Positions 11,914-24,649 are shown, counted from the stretch's first letter. The stretch is DNA of 64,000 nucleotides from Scenedesmus sp. ARA3 (GCA_004335835.1 RWJK01001228.1:1-64000), one strand, 5' to 3'. A program made the numbers and translations. Notes: generated from the sequence alone by a model not told the origin.

Positions 11914-12303
11914 TGTGCTCATGGCTCGTGCCGCTTTCTGATGTTCGGAACAAAGCAATAATGTTTCGTGATGCTCGACAAGAGCTTGTGGTTGTTTTGC
12001 GGCACTAGTTACTTCCAGGCGAGGGCGGTTGCGGTTGCTACTGACATCGGCCCTTCCTAGAAGTTGCAGTTGGAGGAGGCGTATGATCCTTATAACCATG
12101 AGTAGCTGTATGAGTCCTGGCTCAATGTACTGTTCGTTGGTTAGACGGCTGCTAAGTGCTACCTTGGACTTGGTTCCTGCTGCTCGAGTCCTTTGTGGCT
12201 AATACAACACGTCGAAACGTTCAAAATATCAGCAACTTAATATTCAACAGCGTTGCATCTTCTCACCTGAGGCTGCACAAGTGCTGATTGCACCTTGATT
12301 GCC

Positions 12304-13115
12304 ATGGCTGCAGCAGTAGGAACCACAGCCTCCATTGCCAGCAGCAGCCAGCTGTACCAGCAGGCTCTCGCCCTACTGCAGCAGCAGAAGTTCGAGCATG
12401 CCTTCATGGCGGCAAAGAGGGCCCTAGACAGTGCAGGAGGCACTTCCCAAGCACAGCCGAGGCAGAATGACAGTGCAGGTGAGAGCGCTGCCTTCAGGCT
12501 GCTGTGCTGTTTCTGAACCAGCCATGCAATGCTGCGGCAGCGTCAACCAACTCACACACTACGTTTTTGAAACCCTATCTGCTGCACTGTTGTTAGCCTT
12601 AGCTATCTGCAGCTGAAGGGAGGCATGCAAGATGCATTGCTGTGTGCATTTTTGCACAATACTCGACAGAAAACGTTTGGGATGAGCAACATAGTCGCTA
12701 CAGCTAGACACCGCCACAACAATGCAGTCTACCTTGCTAGTACTGCAATACGTGCATTGCGGATGCAGCTGCATGTATCCATTACCAACGCCTTGTGTGT
12801 TAACACTGCTGCTGCATGCTGCAGGCCTTCTGCTGTGTGCCAGATGCTGGCAGTCAATGGCGGCGGCAGCAGCTGGCATGGGTGACACAGAAGTGGCGTA
12901 CTGCCTGTATGCCAAGGGCTATCACCAGTGCAGAACAGCAGCAGCAGCAGCATCAGATGCAGCAGTGCAAGCAGCAGTGCAGCAGCTGGCAGCAGGCCAA
13001 CTGCAAATGCTGACTGCTCTGTGCCAGCTGCCAGAGGAGCAGCAGCAGCAGCAGCAGCAGCAGGGACGTATCTGCAAGCGCTGGCAGCGGATGAAGGATC
13101 GCTTCCAACTCACCC

Positions 13116-13154
<39 letters not shown>

Positions 13155-14092
13155 GTGTGTTCTGTGTGTCCGACCTGCACGTGGACAAGGCAGGCGGGGG
13201 CAACATGGCCTGGCTGCAGCGCATCAGCAGCAGCGCCTTCAGGAATGACGTGCTGATCGTGGCAGGTGAGCCGTGCCAGTTGTTTGCTGCTTCATCCAGT
13301 GAAGCTGATAGTTGATATGTATGTAATGTAATGTAATGTAATGTAATGTAATGTAATGTAATCAAAGCTAGACTTTGAATCTGCGGGCTGTGGAGTTGGT
13401 GACGCATTGATGCACACAGCGTGGCGCTGCGGCTGGTTGCTGGGACCGCGTCTCTGACGTTGCAAGTGCTGCCACTTTGGGGTGATGCTGCACAGGCTGC
13501 ACACCTGCAACAACTTGAATGCTACGCTACGTGGGGCGCGTTGCTTCAAGCAAGTTTGCGTGTTCTCTCCTCATCTCCCCTTCCCTGAGCTGCTTGCTGC
13601 ATCGCCTCACTGCTGCTGCTGCTGCAGGCGATGTGGCTGACACTGCAGCGGCAGTGGCAGCAGCACTGAAGCTGCTGTCGCCCTGCTTCAGGCGTGTAGT
13701 GTGGCTGCCGGGCAACCACGAGGCCTGGCTGCGGCCGGGCAGCAGCGACTGTGCGCATTACAGCGACTCCTTTTCTAAACTGCTGGCGCTGCGGCAGGTG
13801 AGTCTGACTGGTTGGGTAGTTTGGTGGTGAAAGACAGGCATCGTACGCTGGTGACCCAAGCAGGCGGGCAGCAGCGACGGACAGCTTTACAGCGACTCCT
13901 TTGCTAAGCTGCTGGCGCTGCGGCAGGTGCGGCTTGCTTGGCTGCTTGCTTCGCTGCACACTGCTGTTGTTCCTTCCAGTTGCAGCTGCGCTGGTGCATG
14001 GGGGCTGACACTGACTGTGTGTTACGTGATTTGTGATGGACCGCAGTGTATGTTGCATCTCAGGCTGTTGCTGCTCTTGCCTCTTATGCTGC

Positions 14093-14137
<45 letters not shown>

Positions 14138-14203
14138 CGTCGCAGATGGCTGATGAGTGTGGCGTAGACGTGGGGCCTGTGGAGGTGACACTTGGCCTGA
14201 TCG

Positions 14204-14237
<34 letters not shown>

Positions 14238-14779
14238 ACCGCAGATGGCTGATGAGTGTGGTGTTGACGTGGGGCCAGTGGAGGTGACACCCGGCCTGCT
14301 CGTGCTGCCACTGCTGTCGTGGTACACCGCTGCCTTTGACACATCAGACCCAAGGTAGCTTGTGATCATCAACTGCTCGGCTATGCTGTTGTTTGGGGCG
14401 CTACTGCTGTACACATCACCCCACATGATATAGTAGCTGTGCAGTGTGCTTCAAGCGTTGATAGTCTGCCGCCAGCCACTGCTTTTCATGCCCTGCTGCT
14501 GCTGCCGCCTCCGCCATGGCGGCAAAACAATGACCTGACAGTGCTGAATAAACCATCACTGCTGCTCAGTATTCTTTGTTGCTGCTGCTGCTGGCACCAG
14601 CGCCACCGCAGCCTTACCCACAGCAGCTGCAGGTAGCAGCAGCAGCGGCAGCGGCAGCAGCAGCAGCACTGTGACATGGAATGAGTCTGGTGTGCTGGCA
14701 GTGGCCAGCTCCAGGCGGGTGCCAGGCCTGCAGCTCAACCTGAAGCTAGCAGCAGCCAGGAGCACAGGGCAGCAACAAA

Positions 14780-14820
<41 letters not shown>

Positions 14821-15609
14821 GAGCTGAAGCATCTGGCGCAGACGGCGGCAGCAGCAGCGGCCGGCAGGGCTCCAGTGGCACAGCCTGCTGCAAGGCTCAG
14901 CTTGCAGCGCCTTGCAGCTCCCCCAACCCCACACCCAGCAACTGGCCGGCATGCTCCACCTACGACAAACACGACTAGACCAGTAGCGGCACCAGCACTC
15001 ATGCCTGCAGCAGCAGGGGCTGCAGCAGCAGCAGCAGCAGCAGCAGCAGTGGGTGTGACGGTGATCACCGCCAGCCACTTCCTGCCCCACCCTGGGCTGC
15101 CTCACTCCCGCTTCAGTGAGCTGGGCAAGGCCATGGGATGCTGCGAGCTGCAGCTGCAGCTGGAGCAGGTGACGATTGATGCTGATAGTACAGAATTGCT
15201 GCTCATATCTCACCGGAAACAAAAAACAACTAAGCCTTTCTGGTGATTGACTTGAGAAATATGGTTACAATAACAGTAATTCTTTTACAATTGAAGGGGG
15301 CTGCCTGTGCTGGGCAGGATCATGTGCTGCTGGCAGGTGCCTTGCAGGACGCATCTGTGAACTGTGCCTCCAGGTTCGGAGGACTGCAGAGACATGCCTA
15401 AATCTATGCAGCTTTGCATCTCCACATTGTGAACCATTTTACATAGCAAACGGCATGCGTTGCCGCATTCACATTTGCTTGTGTTTGCTGGCTGCCTCCA
15501 TATGCATGTGCAGGTGTCATCAGCCGTGCACGTGTATGGCCACAGCCACATCAACGCTGACATGGTGCTGCCAACAGCAGCAGCGCTGAAGAGCATGAGC
15601 TCAACCGGC

Positions 15610-15645
<36 letters not shown>

Positions 15646-15762
15646 CGGTACGTGCAGTACGCATTGGATGCTGTGGGGGCTGAGTCAGCAGGGCTGTACT
15701 GCCTGTGGGATGGCACGGGGCTGGCGGCACCCGGCACTGTGCTGCCAATAACAGGCCCATGA
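12304..15762 (+). CDS. Calcineurin-like metallophosphoesterase
   Basis: Six exons join in phase: 12304-12478, 12825-13265, 13628-13797, 14245-14354, 14601-15168, 15514-15762, giving about 570 residues. The start of exon 5 was chosen because only that acceptor keeps the phase. Metal-binding motifs are in order: VSDLHVD (about residue 174), VAGDVADT (about 206, built across a splice junction), LPGNHEAW (about 235), ASHFLPHPGLP, and YGHSHINAD (about 497-500). LPLLSWYTAAFD and RRYVQYALD match a land-plant subfamily of uncharacterised calcineurin-like phosphoesterases, which are shorter; the extra length is poly-Gln, poly-Ser and poly-Ala, mostly in exons 2 and 5. The N-terminus (QLYQQALALLQQQKFEHAF) looks like one TPR-type helical pair. 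Substrate unknown. It follows the desulfhydrase gene on the same strand with 567 bases between. Confidence 0.9.
13321..13362 (+). repeat. Eight tandem ATGTA units, an array of TGTAA signals
   Basis: Eight perfect ATGTA units read as eight overlapping TGTAA words on the sense strand. They lie 55 bases after the exon 2 donor of the phosphoesterase gene, so they are transcribed in the correct orientation. Confidence 0.95.
13862..14200 (+). repeat. Copies of phosphoesterase exons 3 (donor side) and 4 (acceptor side)
   Basis: 13862-13926 repeats the end of exon 3 (TACAGCGACTCCTTTGCTAA region) and is followed by GTGCGG. 14146-14200 repeats the start of exon 4 (ATGGCTGATGAGTGTGGCGT) with its own CGCAG; it lies 99 bases (33 codons) upstream of the true exon and the frame stays open through the intervening CTG run. 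Confidence 0.9.
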
Positions 15763-16263
15763 CGGCGCTGGTGTGATGCCGTTCTTCAAGGGCAGGCACG
15801 TGCTGCTGCTGGGCAACCGAGTGGGCAATGTTTTTTTGTCACACGGGGGACGACTGTCTACTGGCTAGTCACACGCAACAGTCAGACGAGCCGAGTGGGC
15901 GAATCGAGTGGGCAATGTTTGCATGGTAATGGTGGTGATATTGCTGGCCTTTGCCAGCTCAGCCACAGCCTCAAGCCTGGTATTTTGAGTGTTGTGCTGC
16001 TGCCACAAGGCTGGCATCAGCAGGGCTGTATTGCCTGTGGGATGGCAGGGGCCCGGCACCTCCTGGCTGCGTCGTGCCAACCACAGGCGTAATGGTGCTG
16101 TCACTGAGTGATGCTGCTCTCGTTGCTCTGCTGAACAAGCCTAGTAAACTGTCAACACACGTCTGCAAGGTGGTGTTACGATATCCTGTGGTGCCCGTTT
16201 TCAAATCGGTGAGGTGAATGAGGCAGCAGCCCGAACAGTGGTCGCTGCTGTGACAGGCACAAG

Positions 16264-16350
16264 GTTCGGGTATCAGCTGATACCACTGGGTCTACTCCTG
16301 CAGGAGTTCCGAACAACTGATACCACTGGGTCAGTCAGGCGGCCTGACTG
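16264..16350. repeat. Cluster of three perfect palindromes and a direct repeat
   Basis: GGTATCAGCTGATACC (16269-16284), ACTCCTGCAGGAGT (16294-16307) and CAGTCAGG/CCTGACTG with a 3-base loop (16332-16350). The word TGATACCACTGGGTC occurs twice (near 16278 and 16318), and GTTCGG/CCGAAC flank the first two palindromes. Confidence 0.9.
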
Positions 16351-16951
16351 ACTCGGTCAGGACAACGGGGTTGTTCCTGGATGCATGCGTGGTAAGCTCA
16401 AGTTAACGGGTACACCTTTGAACCTGAACCTTGAGGCATACCGAAACAGTACCCAGGAGGCCGAGCTGCAGAGCAGCCACAGCAGCAGCCAGCTGACGAG
16501 TACATGTGCGGCGTCATTGTGCTTGGAGGCCGTGCAGTGCCTCAAACTTGCTTAAATTTTTATCTTTTTTTGAAAGTTATGGACGACCAGTCGCAACTGT
16601 AGCAGCTTCTTGCGTGAGGAGTGCTGCTGCTCGTTTGGCTTTTCCCGCCATTGCACTGCACACTATGTTCGCGCTCGGAGTGCACTCTGAAGATCACCCC
16701 AAGGTTTGCCCCGCTCTTTACCTGTTCTCCGCCAGTTGGTGGAGCTGCAACTCCTGCTGACGTGGCGACAACAGCCCCAGAGAGAGAGGGGTTACACTGG
16801 TGTACTCACGCGGCATACGCCACCACTAACACCTGAAAGGATTTGAAGCTGACAACAGCCCCGTTCAGTCATCGCAGGCATGGCAGATGGGGTACATCAG
16901 TGTGTCCAGCAGCACTTTCCCCTGTACTGATTGTGTCAGTACTTGAACTCT

Positions 16952-17007
16952 GTCACTCATTGGGCCTCAAGGGCAACGGACCAAGGACATCCGGCCCAAT
17001 GAGTGAC
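16952..17007. repeat. 15-bp perfect inverted repeat
   Basis: GTCACTCATTGGGCC (16952-16966) and GGCCCAATGAGTGAC (16993-17007) with a 26-base loop. AAGGACA words recur in the loop and in the 40 bases that follow. Confidence 0.9.
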
Positions 17008-18669
17008 TCAAGGACACACCGCCAAGGACAACGCAAGGACATCTGCCTTGACTACCTTTCTTGCTGCACGAGCCAGGAGTTTGATGCAAAATGACGAATT
17101 GATGCAAGCAGGCCGCAAGCTTGCCACAAGGACCCAAGCACAGCCCAATCATTACAACGTTTACAACAGGCACATGCTGTCAGCTGCACCAGGCAGCCGT
17201 ATCTTGAGCGCTGTAGCGCACAACGCAGATGTTGGTGACACTGGTCGCCGCAACACAGCTGTGGCAGTGCTGTGCCGCGGTGGCATCTTGTACTGCACAT
17301 TTCCAACAGTGGTATAAAATACAATGTTGCATCAGCGCAACAGTCATCATTAGCCTACCTGTTATATTTTGTATTGCCATACAAGGCAACATGCACAACC
17401 AGGAGCAAAGTGCTCACACTCAACAACTGCTACGACACTCGAGTGTCGCGAGCTCGCACATCAACAGGGGTAAAGTGAGGCATCACTACAGACCCTGCAG
17501 TCTCAACTACAAACAAGCATACGGAAGCCATGCACCATGACACATCAGTACACAAGCACCTGACGTAACATGAAGGCGGCTCTGCATGCTCGCAGCAGGC
17601 GGCACGCGCTGTGCACAGCGCCATCACAGCAGTGCCTGCTGCTGCAGCGCCTGCTGCTGCTGCTGCTGCTGCTGCTGCCAATTGTTATTCACGAGCCTCT
17701 GAAACGACACCGGCAGCTGCTCAAAGCCAGCAACAGTCTGCTGCTGCAGCAGCAGCGACACTGGCGCACTTGTAAACACGCGTCACGAGTATCGATTTCC
17801 CCTCAAAAACCCGGCATCGAACCTTGGGCAACATGCCAGCAATCAAGCACACAGGTTTCGCTGGCAGCACCATTGCCAACAGGACCAGTCAACAGCTGGC
17901 TCACACATACAAAGCACACCAACCATGTGCTGGTCGCACCACAATACAAGCTGTTACCACAACACAGCTGCAGTCAAGGATCGCGTCGGCACACGTATCT
18001 TACTCCAAGTTGACATCCTAGGTCACTGTCACCTGTCAGACGCTGTGCAAACTGCACAGCTAGCATGATATACAGATTGCGCCATGCAAGCAGGGGCCCG
18101 GCAGGTGCTGTTCAAGTGTACTGCCGGAGCGTTTTGTCATTGCCTGGTTGACCACTGACGCACACCAAGCACACTGGCGGGACATTCGGTAAAGCATACC
18201 ATTCATCTCATTAGGAAACCCCGTGTGTGCTCCATACCACCATCAAACATTTAAAGCATCACACGCTTTGACAGCAAGCAACATCACGTCAACAACATAA
18301 GCCATCTTTACGCATCTGCCATTGTTGCACGGCAGAAGCCGCAGCTCTGATACTGCTGCACAATTACTCAACCACCACTACCATTCTGCACCGCGCAAGC
18401 GTAATGCGCTGCCTCCTCCCATAAGGCATCATCAAAGAAAGTTGCCAATGTGTTGTACTGTGTGGTTGTCGCTTTCTCGTCACTTTGTGATATCTTCTTC
18501 GTGCTGGTGTTGCTCATCCCATCTGCACTGGCGACTGTGACCTGATGAAACGAGTTAGAACCACTGCAGATGCGCTTGCACAGCAGCACCAGTACACCTG
18601 CAGTGCCCTGCTCAGTGCCTCGGACTCCAGCAGGCGTGCATTTGTTTTTTCCCAGCTGCACCGCCCTGC

Positions 18670-19907
18670 TCAGGAAGCTTTGGTAGCCACGGCAGGCTGC
18701 TGCAGCTGCTGCTCTGGAGCGCTGGCCACCTGCAGGACGACAGACAGCAGCAAGGGAAGCAGTTTGTCAGTGCAAACTGCAACAGCATCGACGCACAAGC
18801 CATGCTATGCAGTGCAACAAGCAGCTGATTCTGCTGAACATTGCTGCTGATCTGATATGAAAACAGCAGCCTAACCAAGCTCTCACCTGCTCTTGCTGAG
18901 CACTGCTGCTGCCAGCAGCAGGTCCTGCAGCACCGCTCACTGCCGCTGCCAGTGGTACTGCATCCCCGCCGCCAGATTCTTGCTGTCCCTCTGCAGCTTT
19001 GGCAGCAGCCCGCTGCTCTGTGCGCGCCTCCAATGCCGCCAGGCCCCCCCAGACAGCTTCCATGGATGACACCCAGCTGCCCACTGTCGCCTCGTCGCTG
19101 CTGTGGTTGCGCGCAATGAGCATGCCTCCGTCCGACTCCCGCGCAGCCCTCTGCGGGAAACAAATTGGAACAAGGCATATGGCAGGGAGCAGACGCGACT
19201 CAAGACGTGTGCATGTGGCAGGGGTGGGTGTGTGCAGCGGTGCTGACATACAGTGCAGAAGCACAAGTGTGAATAGTTGCTGCTGTGGGCTTTCAGCAGG
19301 CGCTGCGCAGCGCTGCACCATGAATTGGTCACAAACAAAAAGTGTCTGCAGCAAGCATCAGGCAAATGAGCCAGCAGGAGAAGCAGGAGCACACACCACG
19401 AGCACATGCATGCTTCAACCTGCTGCTGCATCGCACCTGTGCAGCCTCCACAATGGCCATCTGCTCAGCCGCACAGTACCTATCACCTCCCCTAGTACCA
19501 TTGAACTACGATAGTACAAAAGAAACACTGTGGTGCCTGCTGCATCGCACCTGTGCCGCCTCCACAACAGCCATCTGCTCAGCCGGTGCCCTTTGATCGG
19601 CCATCTGCTCAGCCGCGTTGCAGCAATTATAATATATTGAAAGCCAACTGTGCCAGCTGCTGCACCGCACCTGTGCAGCCTCCACAATGGCCATCTGCTC
19701 AGCCGCACAGTACCTATCACATCCCCTACTAGTAGTATCATTAAATCACGATAGTGCAAGAGAAACACTGTGGCACTTGCTGCACCGCACCTGTGCAGCC
19801 TCCACAATGGCCATCTGTTCAGCCGGCGAAATGCTGCTCATGCCACGGCCCAGGTCTGCTGCTGATGCCCCCGCAAGTGCTGCCGCCAGCGCACCTCCCT
19901 TCTGCAT
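18670..19907 (-). CDS. Small Ala-rich helical protein, unknown function
   Basis: Three exons join in phase: 19907-19791 (or starting at an acceptor at 19901), 19150-18887 and 18729-18670. If the ATG at 19907 is the true start, the product is 146 residues; a TGCAG right there could instead be a 3' splice site, in which case 5' exons remain unfound in 19908-20826. The well-formed part reads GALAAALAGASAADLGRGMS, then SPAEQMAIVEAAQRAARESD, then NHSSDEATVGSWVSSMEAVW and an Ala/Gln-rich tail. It is predicted mostly helical with no transmembrane segment. I do not recognise the family. Five copies of the first exon's end occupy the first intron. Confidence 0.5.
19432..19715 (-). repeat. Four intronic copies of the first exon's 3' end
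   Basis: On the minus strand the true exon ends with GCTGAACAGATGGCCATTGT...GCTGCACAG at 19791. Copies lie downstream at about 19674-19712, 19596-19622 (short), 19552-19590 and 19439-19480; most include the following GTGCGATG or GTGCGGTG donor. All lie on the donor side of the exon. Confidence 0.9.
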
Positions 19908-20826
19908 TACACAGCATCGCGCGGCACAACAGTTGGCAGCAGTGAGGCGCGGGCATCGTGAAAAGAGAGACCGTGCATGTTGTCTTTGACGAGCACCCGT
20001 AAATGTTGAGTTTAGAAGACCAGAGCTGCAATGTGCAGGACGATGTGCACTCCAGAGCTGCACCATGGGCATGCATGCAGCTGTTACAGCTGCAAGCAGC
20101 AGCAGAGTGAAAGGGCCCTTCCTGCTGATGTTGTTGCTGCCGCAGCTGCCAAAGTATGACGTGAAACTTGAACAAAACTGTTTTCTACTGCGCATGTATG
20201 CTGTGCTGGTGGAGAATGGCTACACTGCTAGCAGCAAATGTTGCGTCGTAGCTTCTGCAGCATGTCCGGCTTGCCAACCCCTCCCAGTCCAATACAATAG
20301 CATGTGTATAACTGAGTATTTAAATAGCGTGATGCTCGTGCTGATAACCAGGCATGGATACCTGTGCTGAAGAGTCCATGATGACGATGTGCTTCGCTTG
20401 GTCCTGATCGGTTAGTACACTTGTGCTGCACCTTGATTGCAAGTAGATAAGATCGGCTTTGACCCAGGCATCAATGTGCTTTGTTGGGCAGCGTCCAAGC
20501 CTTGAGCTGCTGCCCGTAACCTCGGATAACACATGACGCGTGCAACCACCATCACACGTCGTAAAAGCAGCTCCGATACAAGGCACGTCTTTTTCTGTGC
20601 TGAAAAACCCGCCGTGTTAACCGCTGCTTCAGCTATATGATCCGTGCTTGCAGCACATCAGCAGCACATGCCCACCAAACTCATGCGATCACGTGTCTCG
20701 CCAACCACATCCACGTGTTGAAACAGGTCCGAACAAAGCTCCCGACACAACAACCTGATCACGGAACCGCTGGCTGAAGCTGTATCTACTGGGTTGACCT
20801 CAGTATCTGGCAGTATCTGACGTAAA

Positions 20827-23310
20827 TCACAGCAGCTCCCCATCTTCCTGATGCACCCCGCCCTCCTCATCATCTTGCTCTTCATCTGCTGCTGCTGCTA
20901 CTGCTTCCAGCAGCTTATCTACATCCTCTCCTAGCTCTTCGAGCCGCGATGACAGCACCTCCACCTTGGCCTGCTCCTCACCTGCACATGGCCAGCAGCA
21001 GCAGTGTACGATGATAAGCAGCAGCAGCAGCGGCAGGCGTGCCAGTGCCAAAACCTGCAGTCGACACGCTAGCAAGGGTGCACCACCAAGCAGCAGCTTC
21101 TGCGCAGTGCGACCATACTGCGGCAGCAACACCCTGGTGCGATCCAGGTTCATAGCTGCGGCACCTACAGCACGACAGAATGTTCACATGTGGCATCTGC
21201 ATCAAGTGCACTGCCTCTGCTACCGCAACCAGGCCGCAGACACCCAGCAGCCAGCCGCAGCCGCTGCTACCACACATAAAACACACCAAGCCTCCATCTT
21301 TCTACTGCATCTACACGCCTGCGCCATCCAGCAGCAACTGGCACCATCGTTTCAACTGTCTCCATGGTGTTTGACTGCATAGCCAGTTGCAGACACCAGC
21401 CACGTCAAAGTGCAACGCAGACAAGGCAAGACTATCTGTGTGGACTCACCTAGGCAAGCCAGCAAGTCTTCCATCTCCTCCTCTGCTGCAGCCTCTGCAG
21501 CAGCGCGCGCCTCGGCAGCAGCAGCAGCAATGGCTGCCTCAGCATCGCCGGCCCCGGCAGTGCCAGCAGCACCCGGCGATGATTCGGCATGCAGCCGCTG
21601 CCTCCGCTCCTGAAGCACATGACAGCAATGCCATGTAACACACATGACAGCAACGGGAGGTGCACAGCAGGCAGCAGCACATTCAGCACAGCGGCTTGTG
21701 CCAGCGTATGCAGCAACATGCGCACGCCAGGGAGCTACTGGCATCAAGCACCAGGCGCAGTCATCCAGCCAACCTACAAAGCTTGACTGTAGCACGATGA
21801 CACTGTTGTAACGCCCGTCTGGCCATACTGTTTGCCAAGTACCAGGTAGCTAGCCACAACACTTGCCATTGCTGCGGACTCACCTCTTCAATTGCTGCCT
21901 GCACACGTGCCGCTACATCCGCCTCGCTCAGCCCAGCAGCACCACCACCAGCACTCCCTTGCTGCTGCTGCTGCTGCTGCTGCTGGTCCTGCAGCCGCCG
22001 CAGCTGCTCCTCCATTTCAAATGCATGCTGCTCCAGGCCATTGTAAGCACTCGACAGTGCTGCCAGGTCAGCCTCAGCCTTGGCGGCTGCTGCTGCCGCT
22101 GCCTCGGCCTCCTCACCAGCAGCAGCAGCAGCAGCCTCCATGCCTGACCAGCGCTCCTGCATTGCTGCCAGCTGCTGCCTGCTTGTGATTGACGGCAAGG
22201 CCAGGGGCATGTGCAGCAGGGTGGTGCGGTGGCGGGCAGCAGGCAGCATGATGCATCGTCGTTCCATTATTGAAGGCTGGTGACAGTGAATAGCCTCTGC
22301 ATTGACGAAGACAGGAATGTGGGGAGTGCCTTCCAGCTGTCCCTGCTGATCCCGGCATGCAACTGAGCGCAAAGTGCAGCACCTTAGAGACTAGCAAATA
22401 CAGGTGCCTTGCACCAGAGGTGGGCCTGCAAGGCTAGCACGCAAACACAGGAGGCTAATTCTGCTGCTGCTGATCCTAAGCAGTCCACAGGGTGCCTCCC
22501 NNNNNNNNNNNNNNNNNNNNNNNNNNNNCCCCCCACCTCATCGCGCCTGCCTCCATCTCCGCCCTGCTGGCCCTCAGCTGCGCAGCAACCCGTGACTCAG
22601 CATCGCCAGATCCACCACCCAGCACCCCATTGGCTGCCCCATGGCTACGCGGCCCGCTGCCCGCTGCAGCCGAACCCTCAGCTGCTGCCTCTGCAGCCGC
22701 CAGCTGCTGCGGCTTGCTCTGTGAGAGCCGGATCAGGTCCTCAGCAAGCGCCCTGTTGCGAGACTGCAGCTCGGCGCAGCTGCCCTGCAGCTGCAAGATC
22801 AGCTGCAGCGCGCTGTGCAGCTTCTCATCCGCAGAATGGCCCTGCAGCTGCGCTGCCAGCGGCCCGGTAACTGCCGATGCTGCTGCTGCTGCTGCTGCTG
22901 GTGGTGGTAGTGGTGCTGCTGCTGCAGGAGGTAGCGAAGCAGGCGGTAGCCCTGATGGCGCACCTGCTGGGATAGCTGCAGCGCCTGCGCCTGCTGCTGC
23001 TGCTTGGGGAGGCCGCCAAGCAGGCGGCGGCCCTGACACTGCGGGCGGCCCTGCTGCTGCTGCTGCTGCTGCTGCTGGCTGAGGCGCTGCTGTGCTGCCA
23101 ACAGGCACACCACCACTGGACAGCGGCATGTTGGCAGGAGGCGGCTGCCATGGCGGCGGCGGCCCTGCTGCTGCTGCTGCTGCTGCTGGCGGCGGCTGTG
23201 GCACTGCCGGCGCTCCCGAGAATGCATTTAATGTGAGCTGCTGCACTGCTGAAGTCACCTCATCTACTAGCTGAGTGAATGCATGATCATACGGCTGCAA
23301 CACACACTGG

Positions 23311-23345
<35 letters not shown>

Positions 23346-24592
23346 ATCAGCAGGCCCTGCTGCTGCTGCCACTGCATCTGACAGCAGACCCCAGGCACCG
23401 CCAGTGCTGCCAGCACCGCCGCCGGACCTCTCTGCATCTAACGCTGCTGCTGCTGACGTGCGTGTGACATGTGCCGGCCGGCGCTGCGCTGCTTTAGCCG
23501 CCTGATATGCAGTAGTTGCGCGCATGTCATCAATGGCCCCGAAAAACTGGCTCAGCCCCACTCTGCTGAGCAGCACATCCAGCAGCTGGCTGAAAGTTAG
23601 CCCCGAGCCCGGTGCAGCGGCTGCAAACTGCGGCGGCGGCGGCAGCGAGCCGTTTGCGGCCGCCTGCTGCTGCTGCTGGCTGATGGGGGAGCCGGGTGCA
23701 AACATGAGGCACACGCCCAGCAGCACCGCAGCGAGGCCTGCAGCAGGACACGCGGCAAGGCAGAAAGACAGCGCCAGTTTGCAGCCAGCTCAGCACATGG
23801 AGAGCTGCTGCGGCGCAACAGCATACTGCCAGCAAATTTAACAGCCTGCTCTGCTGCACTGTCTGATTGACTCCGGTGTTGACATGCTTGCCGTGCCGCC
23901 TTGCCTCAACTGGCCTATGCAGCCTCGATCGAAGCACATGCAGGACGAAACTGCACACACGGCTTAACAACAGCACAATAACAGTTATCTGCATTGTGTG
24001 TTTCAGCAGCACAGCCTCACAGCAACGCCAGCCCACCCACCTGCTGTGTTGGCGTCCCCGCCAGGCACGCGGCCGCCCACCACATCCACCAGCAGCGGCA
24101 AATGGCTAGGTGCTGCCAGCAGCGCCGCAACTGCCGGCTCACAGCCAGCACACCACTCCACGAGCATCATCAGCAAGTTGCAGCACACTTGCTTTGCTTG
24201 TGCTGCGCCATCTGCCCGCCGCATGCATTCTGACAGCAGCCGCACGCAGCGCGGCAGCAGCATATCGCCGGGGGCCTCGCTGAGCTGCAGCGCCAGCAGC
24301 CGGTGCTGGCCGCCAGGGTTTTGGTGCAGCAGCCAGCCCAAAACCCCAGCTGCCCTGCCTGCCTGCAGCTGCAGCTCCAAGGGATCTGGCGCTGCTGCTG
24401 CTGCTGCTGTGTTGCGGGGGCTACCCACACCTGCTGGGTTAGGCAAGCCCTGTGGGGTGAAGCCGGGGGGAGCGAAGGCTGCTACTGCTGCTGCTGCTGG
24501 TGGTGGGGGTGCTGCTGCTGCTGCTGGCGGCTGGCACAGCAGGGCTGCGAGCAGCTCCTCCCCAAAGGTGCGCGGCTCCGCTGCAACAAAGC

Positions 24593-24649
<57 letters not shown>

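Larger units (their letters stand above)
15763..18669. other. Convergent intergenic region with 3' ends of two genes
   Basis: Lies between the stop of the phosphoesterase (+) and the stop of the small helical gene (-). It holds a decayed copy of the phosphoesterase 3' end (about 15976-16100, with GGGCTGTATTGCCTGTGGGA), a cluster of palindromes (16264-16350), an inverted repeat (16952-17007), and TTACA words (TGTAA on the minus strand) near 17154 and 17160. Open frames such as 17570-18013 (+) show no domain. No gene is supported. Confidence 0.5.

Noticed and set aside
17570..18013. 147-codon plus-strand frame
   Set aside because: No domain, no codon pattern like the real exons, and it lies opposite the 3' end of a minus-strand gene.
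22476..22600. Frames running through the N gap
   Set aside because: A GTGGGG donor at 22536-22531 ends the exon before the gap, and the next exon at 22178 joins in phase.
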